From Candidatus Flexifilum affinis (GTDB taxonomy: Bacteria > Chloroflexota > Anaerolineae > Aggregatilineales > Phototrophicaceae): a DNA stretch of 64,000 nucleotides. The notes beneath the pieces were generated by a model. It saw nothing but the letters and a program-made list of their open reading frames with translations, did not search any database and was not told the DNA's origin. Made by a program: the position numbers and the translations under genes. The stretch is from assembly GCA_016713325.1 (NCBI GenBank), contig JADJPJ010000006.1:434001-498000 (forward strand). The letters run 5' to 3'. Position 1 is the stretch's first letter. Each line of letters starts with the position of its first letter. Shown piece by piece: positions 26,630 to 36,490 of this stretch.

Positions 26630-27493
26630 TCACGAAGGGCGGGCACACCGAAAACCGAAGTCGTCGAACCAGCCGTCGGGATTGTCCCAGCCACGATTCG
26701 CAGCACGCAGGGTATCAGTCGTATAGTACCACGAGCCACCCCGCAGCACGCGACGAACATCTGTCCAGTTGCCTGTATATGCCTCACGATCTTCTTGACT
26801 ATCGTACGGCACATACAGCGAACTGACCCATTCCCAGACGTTACCGCTCATATCCAGCGCGCCCACCCACGAAGCCCCCGCGGGGATGCTGCCAACCTCG
26901 GCAGTACCCTGTGAAAAACCGCGGTTCGACACGACGAGGTTCTCATTCCAGGTATCACCCCAGGTATAACTTATCCCATCCGGGCCGCGCGCCGCATACT
27001 CCCATTCGGCCTCGGCGGGCAGACGCGTCCCACGCAGGGCACAGAAATCATTCGCCTCGAACCAGGTGATACTCTCACGCGGACGGTTGTCCTCGGTCCA
27101 GATCGACTCGCGCCCGGCGACGCCGCCGAAGGCCGCGAACTGGGCATTGGTCACCTCGTATCGGTCGATCCAGAACGGCGCGTCGAAGCACTGCTCATGA
27201 ACTGGTTTTTCGTCTTCATCCCCATCATTGCTGCCCATCATAAAGCAGCCCGCCGGCACAAGCACCATCTCCACGCCGTCGAATGTCTCGACGCGCGGTG
27301 TCCAGTCGTCATTGCGTGTGACCGGGACCCACCCAGTCGGCACGGCCGCTCGCGAATTCAACGCGCCGTGCAGCGCAATGGTGACCGCAGCGGCCACGAG
27401 GGCCAGTCTCCACCACGGACGGCGTGCCACGAAAGGGGCGGTCAGCGCTTCGTCCTGGCGACGATTACAGGTGAACAGGCGGGAACGAGCCAT
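26630..27493 (-). CDS. Formylglycine-generating-enzyme (FGE/SUMF) fold protein, membrane-anchored
   Basis: The 287-residue protein has an N-terminal membrane segment (WWRLALVAAAVTIALHGAL), then an FGE-sulfatase domain: MVLVPAGCFMMGSNDGDEDE, WIDRYEVTNAQFAAFGG, LPAEAEWEYAARGPDG, DMSGNVWEWVSSLY and RRVLRGGSWYYTTDTLRAAN, ending FDDFGFRCARPS. The active-site cysteine pair of true FGE near the C-terminus is not evident, only the terminal Cys, so it may be a structural or ergothioneine/EgtB-like relative rather than a sulfatase activator. ATG 27493. No sulfatase gene was seen nearby. Confidence 0.8.
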   Translation of the reverse strand: MARSRLFTCNRRQDEALTAPFVARRPWWRLALVAAAVTIALHGALNSRAAVPTGWVPVTRNDDWTPRVETFDGVEMVLVPAGCFMMGSNDGDEDEKPVHEQCFDAPFWIDRYEVTNAQFAAFGGVAGRESIWTEDNRPRESITWFEANDFCALRGTRLPAEAEWEYAARGPDGISYTWGDTWNENLVVSNRGFSQGTAEVGSIPAGASWVGALDMSGNVWEWVSSLYVPYDSQEDREAYTGNWTDVRRVLRGGSWYYTTDTLRAANRGWDNPDGWFDDFGFRCARPS

Positions 27494-27584
27494 GCAGCCT
27501 CAACGGATGACGCGATAAGCGCAGGAGCACAAGAATTATGACGAAGAACTGTCGCACCGGCAAACGGTAGGCGGCGCGCCACCG

Positions 27585-27614
27585 TTGACGACTTCCCCCC
27601 GCAAAACGTACAAT
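27585..27614 (+). promoter_or_regulatory. Promoter of trpS
   Basis: TTGACG (27585-27590) and TACAAT (27609-27614) are separated by 18 bases. The predicted start near 27621 gives a short 5' leader of about 26 nt before ATG 27647, leaving no room for a T-box or other leader element. Confidence 0.6.
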
Positions 27615-27646
27615 CCCGCCGTTTCTACCACAGAGAGAAAGACGCT

Positions 27647-28657
<1,011 letters not shown>

Positions 28658-28663
28658 CGAACG

Positions 28664-29281
28664 TCACTTGCGCCGGGCAGTGATGCGGGTGGAAAACTCG
28701 TCCTGGACGGCCAGTCGCTGAAGCAGATCGGTCAGGTTTCGCTCGACGCGCGTGCGCGTGTCGGGGGTGAGGTTCATTCGCATCTCGTAGGCGTCTTCCC
28801 CATCGTTGTGGTAGTAGCGGGGTTTGACGCCTCGGGTTTCGAAGCCGAACTTGGTGTACAGATTCTGGGCGACCTTGTTGCTGACGCGCACCTCAAGGAC
28901 GACGTACGCGGCCTGCAATCGCGCGGAGCGGACGCACATGCTGGCCAGCAGCAGCTCGCCATAGCCGTGCCCGCGGAAGCGGGGATGCACCGCGATCGTG
29001 CTGATGTGCGCCTCGTTGGCAATGTGCCACAGCCCGCCATAACCTACCACGACCGAGGGCGCCGGCGCCCGACCGACGATTGTGCGCAGCAGCCGTCCCC
29101 ACCCGGAGCTTCCGGACGATGGCCGCTCGGCCTCTTCCAGCACGACCATGTGGCTGTAGCTCGATTCGGCCACCTCGAACTGGTAGACCTGAGCCGACCA
29201 GGCAGGGATGAAAGAAATGTGATCGATGGCCACCACTTCGGGGATGTCGGACAGCCGCATGTGGCGCAGGGCAAGGGTCAT
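28664..29281 (-). CDS. rimI: Ribosomal-protein-alanine N-acetyltransferase (RimI-like)
   Basis: A 205-residue GNAT protein. The acetyl-CoA site is IAVHPRFRGHGYGELLLASM (R-x-x-G-x-G/A), and the C-terminal VSNKVAQNLYTKFGFETRGV carries the N-x-x-A-x-x-LY-x-FGF element typical of RimI. The longer N-terminus (ISFIPAWSAQVYQFEVAES) and a 30-residue basic C-tail lengthen it beyond the usual 150. It overlaps tsaB by 4 nt (ATGA), and the tsaE-tsaB-rimI order is the common bacterial arrangement. It probably acetylates the N-terminus of ribosomal protein S18 or other proteins. Confidence 0.85.
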   Translation of the reverse strand: MTLALRHMRLSDIPEVVAIDHISFIPAWSAQVYQFEVAESSYSHMVVLEEAERPSSGSSGWGRLLRTIVGRAPAPSVVVGYGGLWHIANEAHISTIAVHPRFRGHGYGELLLASMCVRSARLQAAYVVLEVRVSNKVAQNLYTKFGFETRGVKPRYYHNDGEDAYEMRMNLTPDTRTRVERNLTDLLQRLAVQDEFSTRITARRK

Positions 29282-29964
29282 GCGGGCGAGTCTTTCGTCT
29301 GGATGTAGACAGGCGCCACACTCTCCGGCGGGAAGGCCTCCGCGCCCTCTTCGCGCAGGCGTCGCCAGCCGATCTCAGCCAGCGCCCCGGCCCGGCGCAG
29401 ACGAACTGTCGCCGGAAGGACCTGAAGGGTCGCCCCTTCCGCGATCGCCGCGTCCAGACGTTCGCGGCCGGCGGCATCGACCTCGCCGGTGATCGTGGCC
29501 ACGCCGTCGATACTGGCGATCAGCTCATCCCAGGTCATGTTTTCGGCATCGCCGCGGGCTTTCCATTCGCCTTTGCGCCACTGGTAGCGCGCCACGCTGA
29601 TGCGCGATCGCCCGGCCTGCAAGGTGACGATCAGCGCGCCGCTGCACTGGGGGGTGGCAGTCGCAACGATGTCGAGGGTGGACACACCGATCAGCGGCAG
29701 TCCCGCCGCCCCGGCCACGCCTTTGGCGAAGCCCATCCCCACACGCAGGCCGGTGTACGAGCCGGGTCCGGCGGCCACCACCACCGCGGTCAGGGCGTCC
29801 AGCGGCGTCCTGCTGTCTTTCAATATGGCACGCACCGCCGGGGGAATCTGGCGGGTGTGCTGATTTGGAGAATGCCAGGTGTGCTCCGCGACGATCTGGT
29901 CGCCGTTATGGAGCGCGATGCTCACCATCTGTGTCGCAGTATCGAGTGCCAGCAGCATCATCAT
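29278..29964 (-). CDS. tsaB: tRNA threonylcarbamoyladenosine biosynthesis protein TsaB
   Basis: The 228-residue protein starts MMMLLALDTATQMVSIALHN (ASKHA-fold beta strands), followed by HSPNQHTRQIPPAVRAIL and the signature VVVAAGPGSYTGLRVGMGFA with KGVAGAAGLPLIGVSTLD. TsaB is the non-catalytic partner of TsaD in making t6A37 in ANN-decoding tRNAs. Three consecutive Met codons make the exact start ambiguous (29964, 29961 or 29958). It is 3 nt after tsaE and overlaps rimI, so one operon. TsaD is not in the window. Confidence 0.92.
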   Translation of the reverse strand: MMMLLALDTATQMVSIALHNGDQIVAEHTWHSPNQHTRQIPPAVRAILKDSRTPLDALTAVVVAAGPGSYTGLRVGMGFAKGVAGAAGLPLIGVSTLDIVATATPQCSGALIVTLQAGRSRISVARYQWRKGEWKARGDAENMTWDELIASIDGVATITGEVDAAGRERLDAAIAEGATLQVLPATVRLRRAGALAEIGWRRLREEGAEAFPPESVAPVYIQTKDSPA

Positions 29965-29967
29965 GGG

Positions 29968-30477
29968 TCACGTTCGTTTGGTGCCGAGCGCATCCCCGCG
30001 AAAAGCCTCCAGCAGCGCTTCGTAGCGCGAGCCAGTCGGCATAAACAGCAGGTTGCGGCGGGTGGCTTCGAAAAGGCGCAGTTCAATCCACAGGCGCTCT
30101 GTGGGCAGCAGGGGGACAATTCGTTCCGGCCATTCGATCATGACCAGCGCAGAACCGTCGAAGATTGCATCCAGCCCCAGCGTTTCGGCGTCATGCTCGT
30201 CCGCGAGGCGGTAACAGTCGAGATGGATCAGCCGCTCGTCGTCCGTGTCACGCTGGTATTCGTGAACGAGATTGTAAGTCGGGCTGTTGACGACTGAGTT
30301 CGCACCCCAACCCGCGCCAATGCCCGCCGCGAAGGCCGTCTTGCCCGCTCCCATTTCGCCCGAGAGACAGACGACGTCACCGGGCCGCAGCAGCGTCCCC
30401 AGACGAACGCCCAGGCGGCGCGTCTGTTCGGCACTGTGGCTGATCAGGTCCAGTTCGTCCTGGCGCAAAATCGGCAA
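29968..30477 (-). CDS. tsaE: tRNA threonylcarbamoyladenosine biosynthesis ATPase TsaE
   Basis: A 169-residue P-loop protein with Walker A in CLSGEMGAGKTAFAAGIG and the TsaE-typical SPTYNLVHEYQ (switch region), LIHLDCYRL and ALVMIEWPERI (Walker B). It regulates the TsaB-TsaD complex in t6A synthesis. The start appears to be TTG 30477, behind AAAGGTG, with no better in-frame ATG. It heads the tsaE-tsaB-rimI operon, transcribed divergently from htpG. Confidence 0.9.
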   Translation of the reverse strand: MPILRQDELDLISHSAEQTRRLGVRLGTLLRPGDVVCLSGEMGAGKTAFAAGIGAGWGANSVVNSPTYNLVHEYQRDTDDERLIHLDCYRLADEHDAETLGLDAIFDGSALVMIEWPERIVPLLPTERLWIELRLFEATRRNLLFMPTGSRYEALLEAFRGDALGTKRT

Positions 30478-30527
30478 GAGGTCGCACCTTTCGGTCAGAG
30501 GTCCCGTGATTATACCACGGACACGGA

Positions 30528-30548
30528 CGCGTTTATGGCGTAAACGCG
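30528..30548. other. Inverted repeat between the divergent tsaE and htpG genes
   Basis: CGCGTTTA (30528-30535) and TAAACGCG (30541-30548) form an 8-bp inverted repeat with a 5-nt spacer. It could be a repressor operator for one of the divergent promoters. It does not match CIRCE (TTAGCACTC-N9-GAGTGCTAA). Confidence 0.35.
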
Positions 30549-30667
30549 CATTTCGAGCGGACTATCGAGGCTCATCCGTGGCACCTGTGCAACTGCATAT
30601 GGTTTTCTAACATCGGTGTGCTAAAACTCTGCGCAGAGCAACGAAGCAGCAAGAGGGTTCTACGACA

Positions 30668-32569
30668 ATGAGCGAGCAGTTTGCATTCAAGGCAGAAATT
30701 CAGCAGCTTCTCAATATTCTGATTCATTCGCTGTATACCGACCGCGAGATCTTCCTTCGAGAACTCATTTCCAACGCGTCCGACGCGCTCAACCGCGCCC
30801 AGTTCGAGTCCCTGACCAACGCCAATATGGTCGATGCCGGTGTCGAGCCACGCATCCATCTCAAAGCCGACAGCGATGCCGGCACCCTGACCATCAGCGA
30901 TACGGGCATCGGCATGACCCACGACGATCTGGTCGACAACCTCGGCGTGATCGCGCACAGCGGCGCCAAATCGTTCATCGAGATGCTCAAGGCCAGCCAG
31001 AACAGCAGCGGCGCCGCCATCCAGGAGCTGATCGGACAGTTCGGCGTCGGCTTCTACAGCGTCTTCATGGTCGCCGACAAAGTGCGCGTGGTCACGCGTT
31101 CCGCCCGGCAGGACGATCAGGCCTGGGTGTGGGAATCGACCGGCGGCGATACGTTCACCATCGAACCCGGCGAGCGCGCGGGCCGCGGCACCGACGTGAT
31201 TGTACACCTCAAGGAAGATGCCAAGGAGTTTTTGCAGGACCGGACACTGCGCGACATCGTCCGCCGGCACTCCAACTACATCACCTTCCCCATCACCATC
31301 GGCGACGATACCGCCCCGGCCAACAAGCAGACGGCCATCTGGCGTCAGGAGCCGAAAGAAGTCACAGAGGAGCAGTACAACGAGTTCTACAAGATGCACA
31401 CCCTCGACTTCGAGGAACCGCTGCATCGCATCACCATGCGCGCCGACGTGCCCTTCCAGTTCTACGCCCTGCTCTACGTCCCGACCAATGCCGAGCGAAC
31501 CATCCTCAGCCGGCGCAGCGAGCCGGGCCTGGCGCTGTATGCGCGCAAGGTGCTGATTCAGGAATACCACAAGGACCTGCTGCCGGAATACCTGGGATTC
31601 ATTCAGGGTGTGGTGGACAGCGAAGACCTGCCGCTCAACGTCAGCCGCGAAAGCGTTCAGGCCAACCGGATCATGGCCAATCTGAAGAAGAGTCTCACCA
31701 ACAAGGTCCTGAGCGAGCTGAAGCGTCTTTCGGAGAACAAGGCGGATGTCTATCAGAAGGTCTTCGGCCAGTTCGGCCGCCTGATCAAGCAGGGACTGGT
31801 GGCCAGCCCCGACGATCGCGATCAAATCTTGCCGCTGCTGCGCTTCCCGTCCACCCACTCCGCCGATCCCGAAGTCTGGACCTCTCTGGCGGACTACGTC
31901 AGCCGCATGGCGACCAACCAGATCGACATCTACTACGTTCTTGGAGATGATTTCCATAGCGCCAGCCGCAGCCCGCACCTCGACAGCTTCCGCAAGCGGG
32001 GTATCGAAGTGCTCTTCCTGGTCGACCCGGTCGATCCGTTCATGCTTATGGGCCTGAACGAGTTCGAGGGCCACACGCTGCGCAGCGCCGACGACGCGGA
32101 CATCGATCTTCGCGGAATTGGCGAGGTCAAGGACGAGGAGCGGGACGAGGAGAAGCCGGAGCCGCTGCCTGAAGTCGAGTTCACCACCCTGCGCGACCGC
32201 TTTGCTCAGGTGCTCGGCGAACGTGTGACCGATGTGCGTGAGAGCAAATCGCTGGTGGACAGCCCTGCGCGTCTGGTCGGCTCTGGCAGCGCGCCGCAGC
32301 GCAATATGTACCGGATCAACCGCCTGATCAATCAGGATTACGACCTGCCGGTGAAGATGCTGGAACTCAATCCGCGCCACGCGCTCGTCCGCAACCTGTC
32401 GTCGATGCTGGCGCACGACGCGTCAAATCCGCTGATCGACGTGGTTGTGGAACAGGTTTTTGAGACAGCACTGCTTCAGGAGGGGCTGCACCCTGATCCG
32501 GCATCGATGGCCGACCGGCTGTACCAGCTCATGCGCGCCGCAACCGATCGTTCTGGCGACAACGGGTAG
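30668..32569 (+). CDS. htpG: Molecular chaperone HtpG (Hsp90)
   Basis: A 633-residue bacterial Hsp90. The GHKL ATPase motifs are REIFLRELISNASDALNR, TISDTGIGMTHDDLVDNLG, IAHSGAKSFIE, and IGQFGVGFYSVFMVADKV. The middle domain has FQFYALLYVPTNAE and the catalytic-Arg loop region with SRESVQANRIMANL. The C-terminal dimerisation part ends NPLIDVVVEQVFETALLQE. ATG 30668 follows AAGAGGG. It helps fold client proteins in the cytosol under stress. No CIRCE or clear heat-shock promoter was found upstream, only the inverted repeat at 30528-30548. Confidence 0.95.
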   Translation: MSEQFAFKAEIQQLLNILIHSLYTDREIFLRELISNASDALNRAQFESLTNANMVDAGVEPRIHLKADSDAGTLTISDTGIGMTHDDLVDNLGVIAHSGAKSFIEMLKASQNSSGAAIQELIGQFGVGFYSVFMVADKVRVVTRSARQDDQAWVWESTGGDTFTIEPGERAGRGTDVIVHLKEDAKEFLQDRTLRDIVRRHSNYITFPITIGDDTAPANKQTAIWRQEPKEVTEEQYNEFYKMHTLDFEEPLHRITMRADVPFQFYALLYVPTNAERTILSRRSEPGLALYARKVLIQEYHKDLLPEYLGFIQGVVDSEDLPLNVSRESVQANRIMANLKKSLTNKVLSELKRLSENKADVYQKVFGQFGRLIKQGLVASPDDRDQILPLLRFPSTHSADPEVWTSLADYVSRMATNQIDIYYVLGDDFHSASRSPHLDSFRKRGIEVLFLVDPVDPFMLMGLNEFEGHTLRSADDADIDLRGIGEVKDEERDEEKPEPLPEVEFTTLRDRFAQVLGERVTDVRESKSLVDSPARLVGSGSAPQRNMYRINRLINQDYDLPVKMLELNPRHALVRNLSSMLAHDASNPLIDVVVEQVFETALLQEGLHPDPASMADRLYQLMRAATDRSGDNG

Positions 32570-32577
32570 ATAACCCG

Positions 32578-32907
32578 CTAGACGTTCTCTGAAGAACTGT
32601 CATTCGTGTTGGCACAGGAAAGAATGCGCGAGACCATTTCCTCGAGCGTGATTTCCTGTGCCAGCGCACGCGCGTCTTCGATCGCGCGCGGGCAAATCTG
32701 AATTTCAAGTTCCGCGAACATCATTTGAGCACGTTCGTCTGTGACGGCGCGCATGGGATAATGCAGCGCCAAAGCCAGGATCTCGGCAGCGCTGGTCATG
32801 TTATTCAGTTTTATGTCGATCTCGGCAATGTCGATCAAGATGTCGAGCACCTTGACCACCAACTCCAACTCCATTGCCGCCTCAAGTTCAGCGTATAGCG
32901 ACTGCAT
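32578..32907 (-). CDS. Small helical protein related to the C-terminal segment of large LuxR/SARP regulators
   Basis: From ATG 32907 (AGGTGATG upstream) it encodes 109 residues that look almost entirely helical. SAAEILALALHYPMRAVTDER and AQMMFAELEIQICPRAIEDA follow the pattern 'a.elLalvlhhPa....Ra.a...LaeLe', which is found at the C-terminal end of TPR-containing regulators and also in the LuxR relic at 4261-4557. No DNA-binding domain is present. It may be a relic of a decayed regulator or a free-standing helical module. It converges on htpG. Confidence 0.45.
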   Translation of the reverse strand: MQSLYAELEAAMELELVVKVLDILIDIAEIDIKLNNMTSAAEILALALHYPMRAVTDERAQMMFAELEIQICPRAIEDARALAQEITLEEMVSRILSCANTNDSSSENV

Positions 32908-33037
32908 AGTCATCACCTATGGAAGAGGATGATGCCCTATTCTATTACATAGCGGGGCAAGGTGGAAACACAACAGGGGGAATTTGCGAATCTTCTTATC
33001 TGATCGTGACGCGAAGAACAAACCCGTGGCGGTAAAC

Positions 33038-33067
33038 GAACCGGCCCGGCATAAGCCGGGCCGGTTC
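33038..33067 (-). terminator. Terminator of the Flp pilin gene
   Basis: GAACCGGCCCGGC (33038-33050) pairs with GCCGGGCCGGTTC (33055-33067): 13 bp with a 4-nt loop, followed on the minus strand by GTTTACC. It lies 19 nt past the pilin stop. Confidence 0.75.
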
Positions 33068-33085
33068 CTTCGACAGTTGCGGTGA

Positions 33086-33232
33086 CTAGAGGGTGTTGAC
33101 GATGTTCGAGAAGATGTTGCCGATCGCGGGTCCAAGCAGCGCCAGGATGACGATAACGACAACGGCCACCAGAACGAGGATCAACGCATATTCGACGAGA
33201 CCCTGGCCCTCTTCACGCGGCATGTAAATCAT
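33086..33232 (-). CDS. Flp/Fap family pilin subunit, 48 aa
   Basis: A gene of only 48 codons. The peptide is MIYMPREEGQGLVEYALILV, continuing LVAVVVIVILALLGPAIGNI and ending FSNIVNTL. The short charged leader ending in Gly before Q/G-L-V-E-Y-A and a long hydrophobic helix are the type IVb Flp prepilin signature (Glu5 and Tyr6). Prepilin peptidase would cut after the Gly. ATG 33232 has GGGGAGAA upstream; ATG 33223 (MPREEG) is an alternative. No tad/cpa assembly genes are in the window, so it would depend on genes elsewhere. It has a strong terminator behind it. Confidence 0.85.
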   Translation of the reverse strand: MIYMPREEGQGLVEYALILVLVAVVVIVILALLGPAIGNIFSNIVNTL

Positions 33233-33452
33233 GAGAACTTCTCCCCAGATGAGCGAATAATCGCACCAGTCGATGAATTCATGCTACCACAGGATCATCT
33301 TCATGCAACGCGTTGAAACCGAAATTTTCGTGAAATCTGTAGTTTGCAGCGAAGTGTGAGGTGATACACAGCATAGACGAAATGCTAGCTTGTTATATCT
33401 CCAATGGAGTGTAGGATTGCATTTAATACCCTTTTCAGCAAAAGGATGGTCA

Positions 33453-34754
33453 ATGAAGCGCGGTGGAGTTCTTGTGTTTCTCGCGGTGCTGTTCTGCTTT
33501 ACGGCAGCGACGGCACAGGAATTGAGCTGTGAACCGCTCGTCGCGCGCGCCCTGGCATCCGTCGAAGACTCATGTTTCAGTGCAGGCCGCAACCAGGCGT
33601 GCTACGCATATGTAGACCTGAATGCAACTCCGCGGGAGGATGTCGAAGACTTCGAGTTCGACCAACAGGGAGATCTGGTCAACGTTGCTGACGTGCAGTC
33701 CATGCGGCTGAGCGCCCTGGACGTGGACGCTGATACTTGGGGAATCGCTTTGATGCGGTTGCAGGCCAACCTGCCCGACACCCTTCCCGGTCAGAACGTC
33801 ACGTTCCTGATGTTTGGAGATGTCGAAATCGAGAATGCGGTGGAGCCAGGCGAGACCCTGGCCACTCTGGAGGTCACCTCCGGCGGAGGCATCAACGTGC
33901 GGACCGGCCCGTCTACCGACTACGCGATAGCGGGGTCCCTGGCAAGTAGTGAGGTCGCAGTCGCCAATGGTCGTAACGAGGACGGCTCTTGGGTGCGCAT
34001 CCAGATTCCTGAAAGCGATTCGCTGGGTTGGGTGTTCACCGAGCTGGTCGCTCTCACAGGAGATGTCAGCACCCTATCGGTCGTCGATGCGGACGACCAG
34101 GCCGTTGCCTTTGCGCCCATGCAGGCCTTCTACTTCAGAACCGGGATCGCAGAGACCACCTGCGCTGATGCCCCTGCCGACGGCATCCTGATCCAGACTC
34201 CCGAAGGGGTCGGCACGATCTCGCTGCGCGCCAATGATGTCGACATTCAACTCGGCTCCACCGCCTTTTTGCAGGCCGAAGCAGGCAACGAGATGACCTT
34301 CAGCGTGGTGGAGGGTGCCGGCGCTGTGACAGCGGATGGCGTGACCGTCGAAGTACCGGCCGGGACACAGGTCGGCATTCCGCTCGATGAAAACCTGCGT
34401 GCTGTCGGCGCCCCCGCCGACCTGCGGCCATATGACGCGGATGAACTGGCAGAGTTGCCGGTCGAGGTGCTGCCAAGGGAAATTGCCATTGCCCCACCGC
34501 TTGATGCTCCGCCTGTAGTTGCCCAGCCGGGCGGCAGTTTTGGCGGCGCGCTGCCCGGCCTTGGTGGTGACCTGGGCGAATTCGCCGGCATGGATCTGGC
34601 CTTCTTCTGCCCCATCTTCGACCAGAGCATTGCCAGCGCCGGCATGACTCGCGACGAATACATCAACCTGATGGGCATGATGGTAGGCATGGTTCCGGCT
34701 GAGGATCAGGACGACTTCCAGGCCTTCCTCAATCTGCTGGCCAGTTGCCCCTGA
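33453..34754 (+). CDS. Secreted SH3b-domain protein
   Basis: The 433-residue protein has a signal peptide (MKRGGVLVFLAVLFCFTAAT, then AQE). A region of unknown fold precedes a bacterial SH3 domain near residues 140-200 (GGGINVRTGPSTDYAIAGSL, GSWVRIQIPESDSLGWVFTE), which usually binds cell-wall peptides. Later it has a FecR/beta-roll-like stretch (MTFSVVEGAGAVTADGVTVE, VPAGTQVGIPLDEN) and a Gly-rich linker. No catalytic motif was seen. ATG 33453 follows AAAAGGATGG. It is probably a wall-associated surface or regulatory protein. Confidence 0.75.
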   Translation: MKRGGVLVFLAVLFCFTAATAQELSCEPLVARALASVEDSCFSAGRNQACYAYVDLNATPREDVEDFEFDQQGDLVNVADVQSMRLSALDVDADTWGIALMRLQANLPDTLPGQNVTFLMFGDVEIENAVEPGETLATLEVTSGGGINVRTGPSTDYAIAGSLASSEVAVANGRNEDGSWVRIQIPESDSLGWVFTELVALTGDVSTLSVVDADDQAVAFAPMQAFYFRTGIAETTCADAPADGILIQTPEGVGTISLRANDVDIQLGSTAFLQAEAGNEMTFSVVEGAGAVTADGVTVEVPAGTQVGIPLDENLRAVGAPADLRPYDADELAELPVEVLPREIAIAPPLDAPPVVAQPGGSFGGALPGLGGDLGEFAGMDLAFFCPIFDQSIASAGMTRDEYINLMGMMVGMVPAEDQDDFQAFLNLLASCP

Positions 34755-34770
34755 GGTTTTTGTGTGAGGC

Positions 34771-35214
34771 TTAGCCCGGCTGGGCGGGTGGGTGTTCCAG
34801 AAGCTCGGAGAGGCGTTGTGCGGCGGAGTCCAGACTGGCCGGCAGCGCCTCTCTGAGTTTTGACACTGCATAGCGGTCGTTCAGATGGGTCGCGTGAAAA
34901 GTCAGCCAGCGGTGCGGGTCACCGCTCGTCATCAGGTGAGGGTACTCCTGCTGGACATGAAACAGCAGCGCCGCCACGATGAAGCGCATCGTTCTGGCAC
35001 GTCCATCGATGCGAATGTTCACCGATTCGGCATCCACTCCGGCCCGCCGTGCCGCCGCGAGCAAATCGTTGGCTTGTCGTGAAATGTGCTTGCACCAGTC
35101 GGCCAGCTCAGGGTTTTGTGCACGCAGCGCGGCCTGGCGTGGGGTTTCTCCTCGAGCCGCAAGTTGAAGCGCCCGGCGAAACGCGCTGATGAAGCGCCCG
35201 AACGACCTCAACAT
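34771..35214 (-). CDS. Hypothetical helical protein, 147 aa
   Basis: An Arg/Ala-rich protein with an amphipathic start (MLRSFGRFISAFRRALQLAA), CKHISRQANDLLAAARRAG and TMRFIVAALLFHVQQEYPHL in the middle, ending at SAAQRLSELLEHPPAQPG. No family was recognised. It starts 2 nt after the stop of the CAP/LysM protein, so it is almost surely in the same transcript. A cytosolic partner of that surface protein is conceivable but unsupported. Confidence 0.55.
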   Translation of the reverse strand: MLRSFGRFISAFRRALQLAARGETPRQAALRAQNPELADWCKHISRQANDLLAAARRAGVDAESVNIRIDGRARTMRFIVAALLFHVQQEYPHLMTSGDPHRWLTFHATHLNDRYAVSKLREALPASLDSAAQRLSELLEHPPAQPG

Positions 35215-35216
35215 GA

Positions 35217-36389
35217 TTAGCGCCTTCGCAGCGTGCGGCGCAGGAACTCGAAACCTGCTCCGATCAGAATGACCACCTGCGTTCCCAGAGCAATGATCAG
35301 AAGCGTGGAGCGCGAGCTCTCCGATGAGCCGGTGTCCGCGCCGGTGAGCACAACCTCAGCGCTGCTCACCGTTGGCGCGGCGGCAACGAGCGTCGGTTCC
35401 TGCGCGGCCGTCGAAGCGGTCGTCGGTATCGGGGTCGGAATAGAGGGTCCTGATCCATTGGAAGCCACGATGGCCTCCGGCGTGAATACGACCGTCTGCT
35501 CAAGGTAAAACGCCGACAGACCGGTAGAGGCATCGGCCGGAGCCGGGGTGACCAGCGGCGGGGTGCGCGTCGGCAGCGTGAACGGCGTAATGGTCGGCGG
35601 AATGGCTGTCGGCACCGGCGTCTCGGTCGGCGGACGGTCGTCCGGCGTGGGAGTGAGGGTTCCGCCCTTGGGAGGCACCAGGAAGACCGAACCGGGAACG
35701 AGGTCGCGCACGTTGGTCAGATTGTTGGCCGCCATCATCAGCCCAAGATCATCCCAGGTGTAGCCGTAGATCAGTGCAATGTCGCCCAGCGTGTCGCCCG
35801 GCTGCACCAGGTGCTTGATGTTACCGTTTTCGTCGACGCCCATGAACGAGACGGGCGCGGCCTGGGCGGCCGCGGCTCGACCGGACTGCCCCCCACCGCT
35901 GGCATTCCCGCTGGAAGCTGCCGCCAGCGAGACGCCGCCTGGATTGCCAAAGACCAGCACGAACGCCGCGCCCCAGCTTCCGCGGGCCACGCCGACGCCG
36001 ATTTCGGAATAGTTGGTGCTCACCAGACCGGCATAATGCACGCCGGAATTCATCCAGAAGATCCAGGCATCGCCAGAGCCCGCGTTAGTGCCGCCGTAGA
36101 TGTTCTCGCTGACCTGTGCGGAAGGATAGCCCGCTGCGGCGGCGCGGGTGCGTGGTCCCGATCCATCCGGCCGGGTATGGCTGACCGAGCCACTGTCGAC
36201 GATCCACTGCGCCTGGCTTTGCGCGGCGGCGCTCAGCGCGCCATTCAGGGCATAGCCCGGAACACCGACCGAAGCCCGCAGCGCGTTGACACGGCCAAAC
36301 AGATCGGCAGTCTCCTGAGCTTGTCCAGGAACGACGCTGATGAGCAGCAGAATGAGAACAAAGCAGAGGTGGAGACTTCGCCGGTTCAT
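35217..36389 (-). CDS. Secreted CAP-domain protein with LysM and C-terminal membrane anchor
   Basis: A 390-residue surface protein. Order: signal peptide (SLHLCFVLILLLISVVPGQA); CAP/SCP domain (NALRASVGVPGYALNGALSA, VSHTRPDGSGPRTRAAAAGY, VSENIYGG, STNYSEIGVGVARGSW); a LysM module near residues 195-245 (HLVQPGDTLGDIALIYGYTW, LVPGSVFLVPPKGG); a Pro/Thr linker; and a C-terminal membrane helix with Arg tail (ALGTQVVILIGAGFEFLRR). LysM binds peptidoglycan. The CAP histidine and glutamate positions are partly kept. Its location is the cell envelope. ATG 36389 is followed downstream by a co-transcribed helical protein. Confidence 0.88.
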   Translation of the reverse strand: MNRRSLHLCFVLILLLISVVPGQAQETADLFGRVNALRASVGVPGYALNGALSAAAQSQAQWIVDSGSVSHTRPDGSGPRTRAAAAGYPSAQVSENIYGGTNAGSGDAWIFWMNSGVHYAGLVSTNYSEIGVGVARGSWGAAFVLVFGNPGGVSLAAASSGNASGGGQSGRAAAAQAAPVSFMGVDENGNIKHLVQPGDTLGDIALIYGYTWDDLGLMMAANNLTNVRDLVPGSVFLVPPKGGTLTPTPDDRPPTETPVPTAIPPTITPFTLPTRTPPLVTPAPADASTGLSAFYLEQTVVFTPEAIVASNGSGPSIPTPIPTTASTAAQEPTLVAAAPTVSSAEVVLTGADTGSSESSRSTLLIIALGTQVVILIGAGFEFLRRTLRRR

Positions 36390-36490
36390 AAAGCCATCAA
36401 CTGAAAGCGGTCAAAGCGTTGACGAAACAGAGAGACCCGCCTAAACTCTTTTCGCTGAAACTGGCGCGCGGCTGAGGGAGAAGAAGCATA

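Noticed and set aside
27615..27646. T-box or trp leader ahead of trpS
   Set aside because: The promoter lies only about 30 nt from the start codon; no T-box core sequence or Trp-codon leader.
30572..32416. 614-codon open frame on the minus strand
   Set aside because: It lies entirely opposite the well-supported htpG gene, has no family motif and is an antisense shadow of its codon bias.
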